A DNA stretch of 32,418 nt from JBIOJM01 sp044450785 (GTDB lineage Bacteria > Planctomycetota > Planctomycetia > Isosphaerales > Isosphaeraceae), in assembly GCA_044450785.1 (NCBI GenBank), contig JBIOJM010000074.1, forward strand, positions 1 to 32,418, written 5' to 3'. This document shows positions 32,250 to 32,418 of this stretch, in pieces; the stretch's first letter is position 1; each line of letters opens with the position of its first letter. The notes beneath the pieces were generated by a model. It worked only from the letters and a program-made list of their open reading frames with translations, did no database searches and was not told the origin of the DNA. The translations under genes and the position numbers were made by a program.

Positions 32250-32418
32250 AAGATTCTACGTCCGTCGGATCTCTGCGCCGTGCGCGCATCTCCGGTCGAG
32301 CTGAGGCGGGCGCGGAACCGTGCCGTAGGGTGGGTCGAGCCGCGACTCGTCGCGGCGAGGCCCACCGCGCGGGCTGTGGCGATCGGTGGGCCTCACGATG
32401 CCGAGCATCGTTCGACCC
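32250..32418. other. Right-edge flank of the giant gene
   Basis: No gene is visible here. There is no classical terminator directly after the stop codon. From 32323 a large inverted-repeat element begins and is cut by the window end. Confidence 0.5.
32323..32418. repeat. Large dispersed inverted-repeat element, truncated by the window edge
   Basis: The left arm contains CCGTAGGGTGGGTCGAG and CGAGGCCCACCG (32323-32366); the right arm is GGTGGGCCTC...GTTCGACCC (32385-32418). The arms are imperfect reverse complements. Each holds its own hairpin: CCGCGAC-TC-GTCGCGG (32340-32355) and ACGATGC-CGA-GCATCGT (32395-32411). Elements with GGGTGGGTCGAG/GGCCCACC arms are widespread in bacterial genomes. 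Confidence 0.75.

Overview
The window looks like a chromosomal segment of a planctomycete, probably from the Isosphaeraceae/Gemmatales side of the phylum. The basis is high GC, a TIGR03009-type planctomycete domain protein, an N-terminal LEPR motif on a giant secreted protein, kinases with the lineage-typical GGWLTTYQARKLL preamble, a DUF1501 remnant, and heptamer tandem repeats between genes. No database search was run; family names come from recognised motifs. No tRNA, rRNA, CRISPR array, IS element or phage gene was seen.

Left part (1-8.3 kb). A secreted DUF1579-type protein lies on the plus strand at 300-869. A run of minus-strand genes follows, read right to left: a PqqD-like/Memo fusion (AmmeMemoRadiSam system protein B-like), an alpha/beta hydrolase overlapping it by 20 bases, a fused CbiE-CbiT precorrin-6Y methyltransferase (cobL), a BshB1-like LmbE/PIG-L deacetylase, a PP2C phosphatase, and a Hanks-type Ser/Thr kinase whose only membrane anchor is at its extreme C-terminus. 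The last two are adjacent and could form a reversible phosphorylation pair. The hydrolase has a C-terminal tail encoded by a C7/G7 palindromic repeat that recurs at 20.1 kb.

Middle part (8.3-20.6 kb). A plus-strand secreted TIGR03009 protein is followed by a good sigma70-like promoter. Then comes an nfeD-floA membrane-microdomain operon with a third membrane-anchored, disordered protein. Heptamer arrays sit at the stop codon of nfeD and just after the third gene. A Kdo 3-hydroxylase-like gene faces the operon. Next is a short gene graveyard: a C-terminal scrap of a planctomycete family, then a chimera of the N-terminal part of what looks like the same family with the start of a DUF1501 gene. 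After it come an RRM RNA-binding protein with an extended -10 promoter and a strong terminator hairpin, two small proteins with strong Shine-Dalgarno sites (one a 53-residue zinc-knuckle-like protein), a secreted protein of unknown function, and a secreted thioredoxin fused to three YHS-like units.

Right part (20.6-32.4 kb). One 11.6-kb gene encodes a 3,866-residue protein. It has an LEPR N-terminus, a sedolisin (S53) protease domain with all catalytic residues but no recognisable pro-domain, a Gly-rich beta-helix section, and six units ending in a choice-of-anchor-Q-like segment, with a basic C-terminal tail. This is the most striking object in the window: a secreted protease-adhesin candidate grown by in-frame duplication. 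The window ends inside a large inverted-repeat element after this gene.
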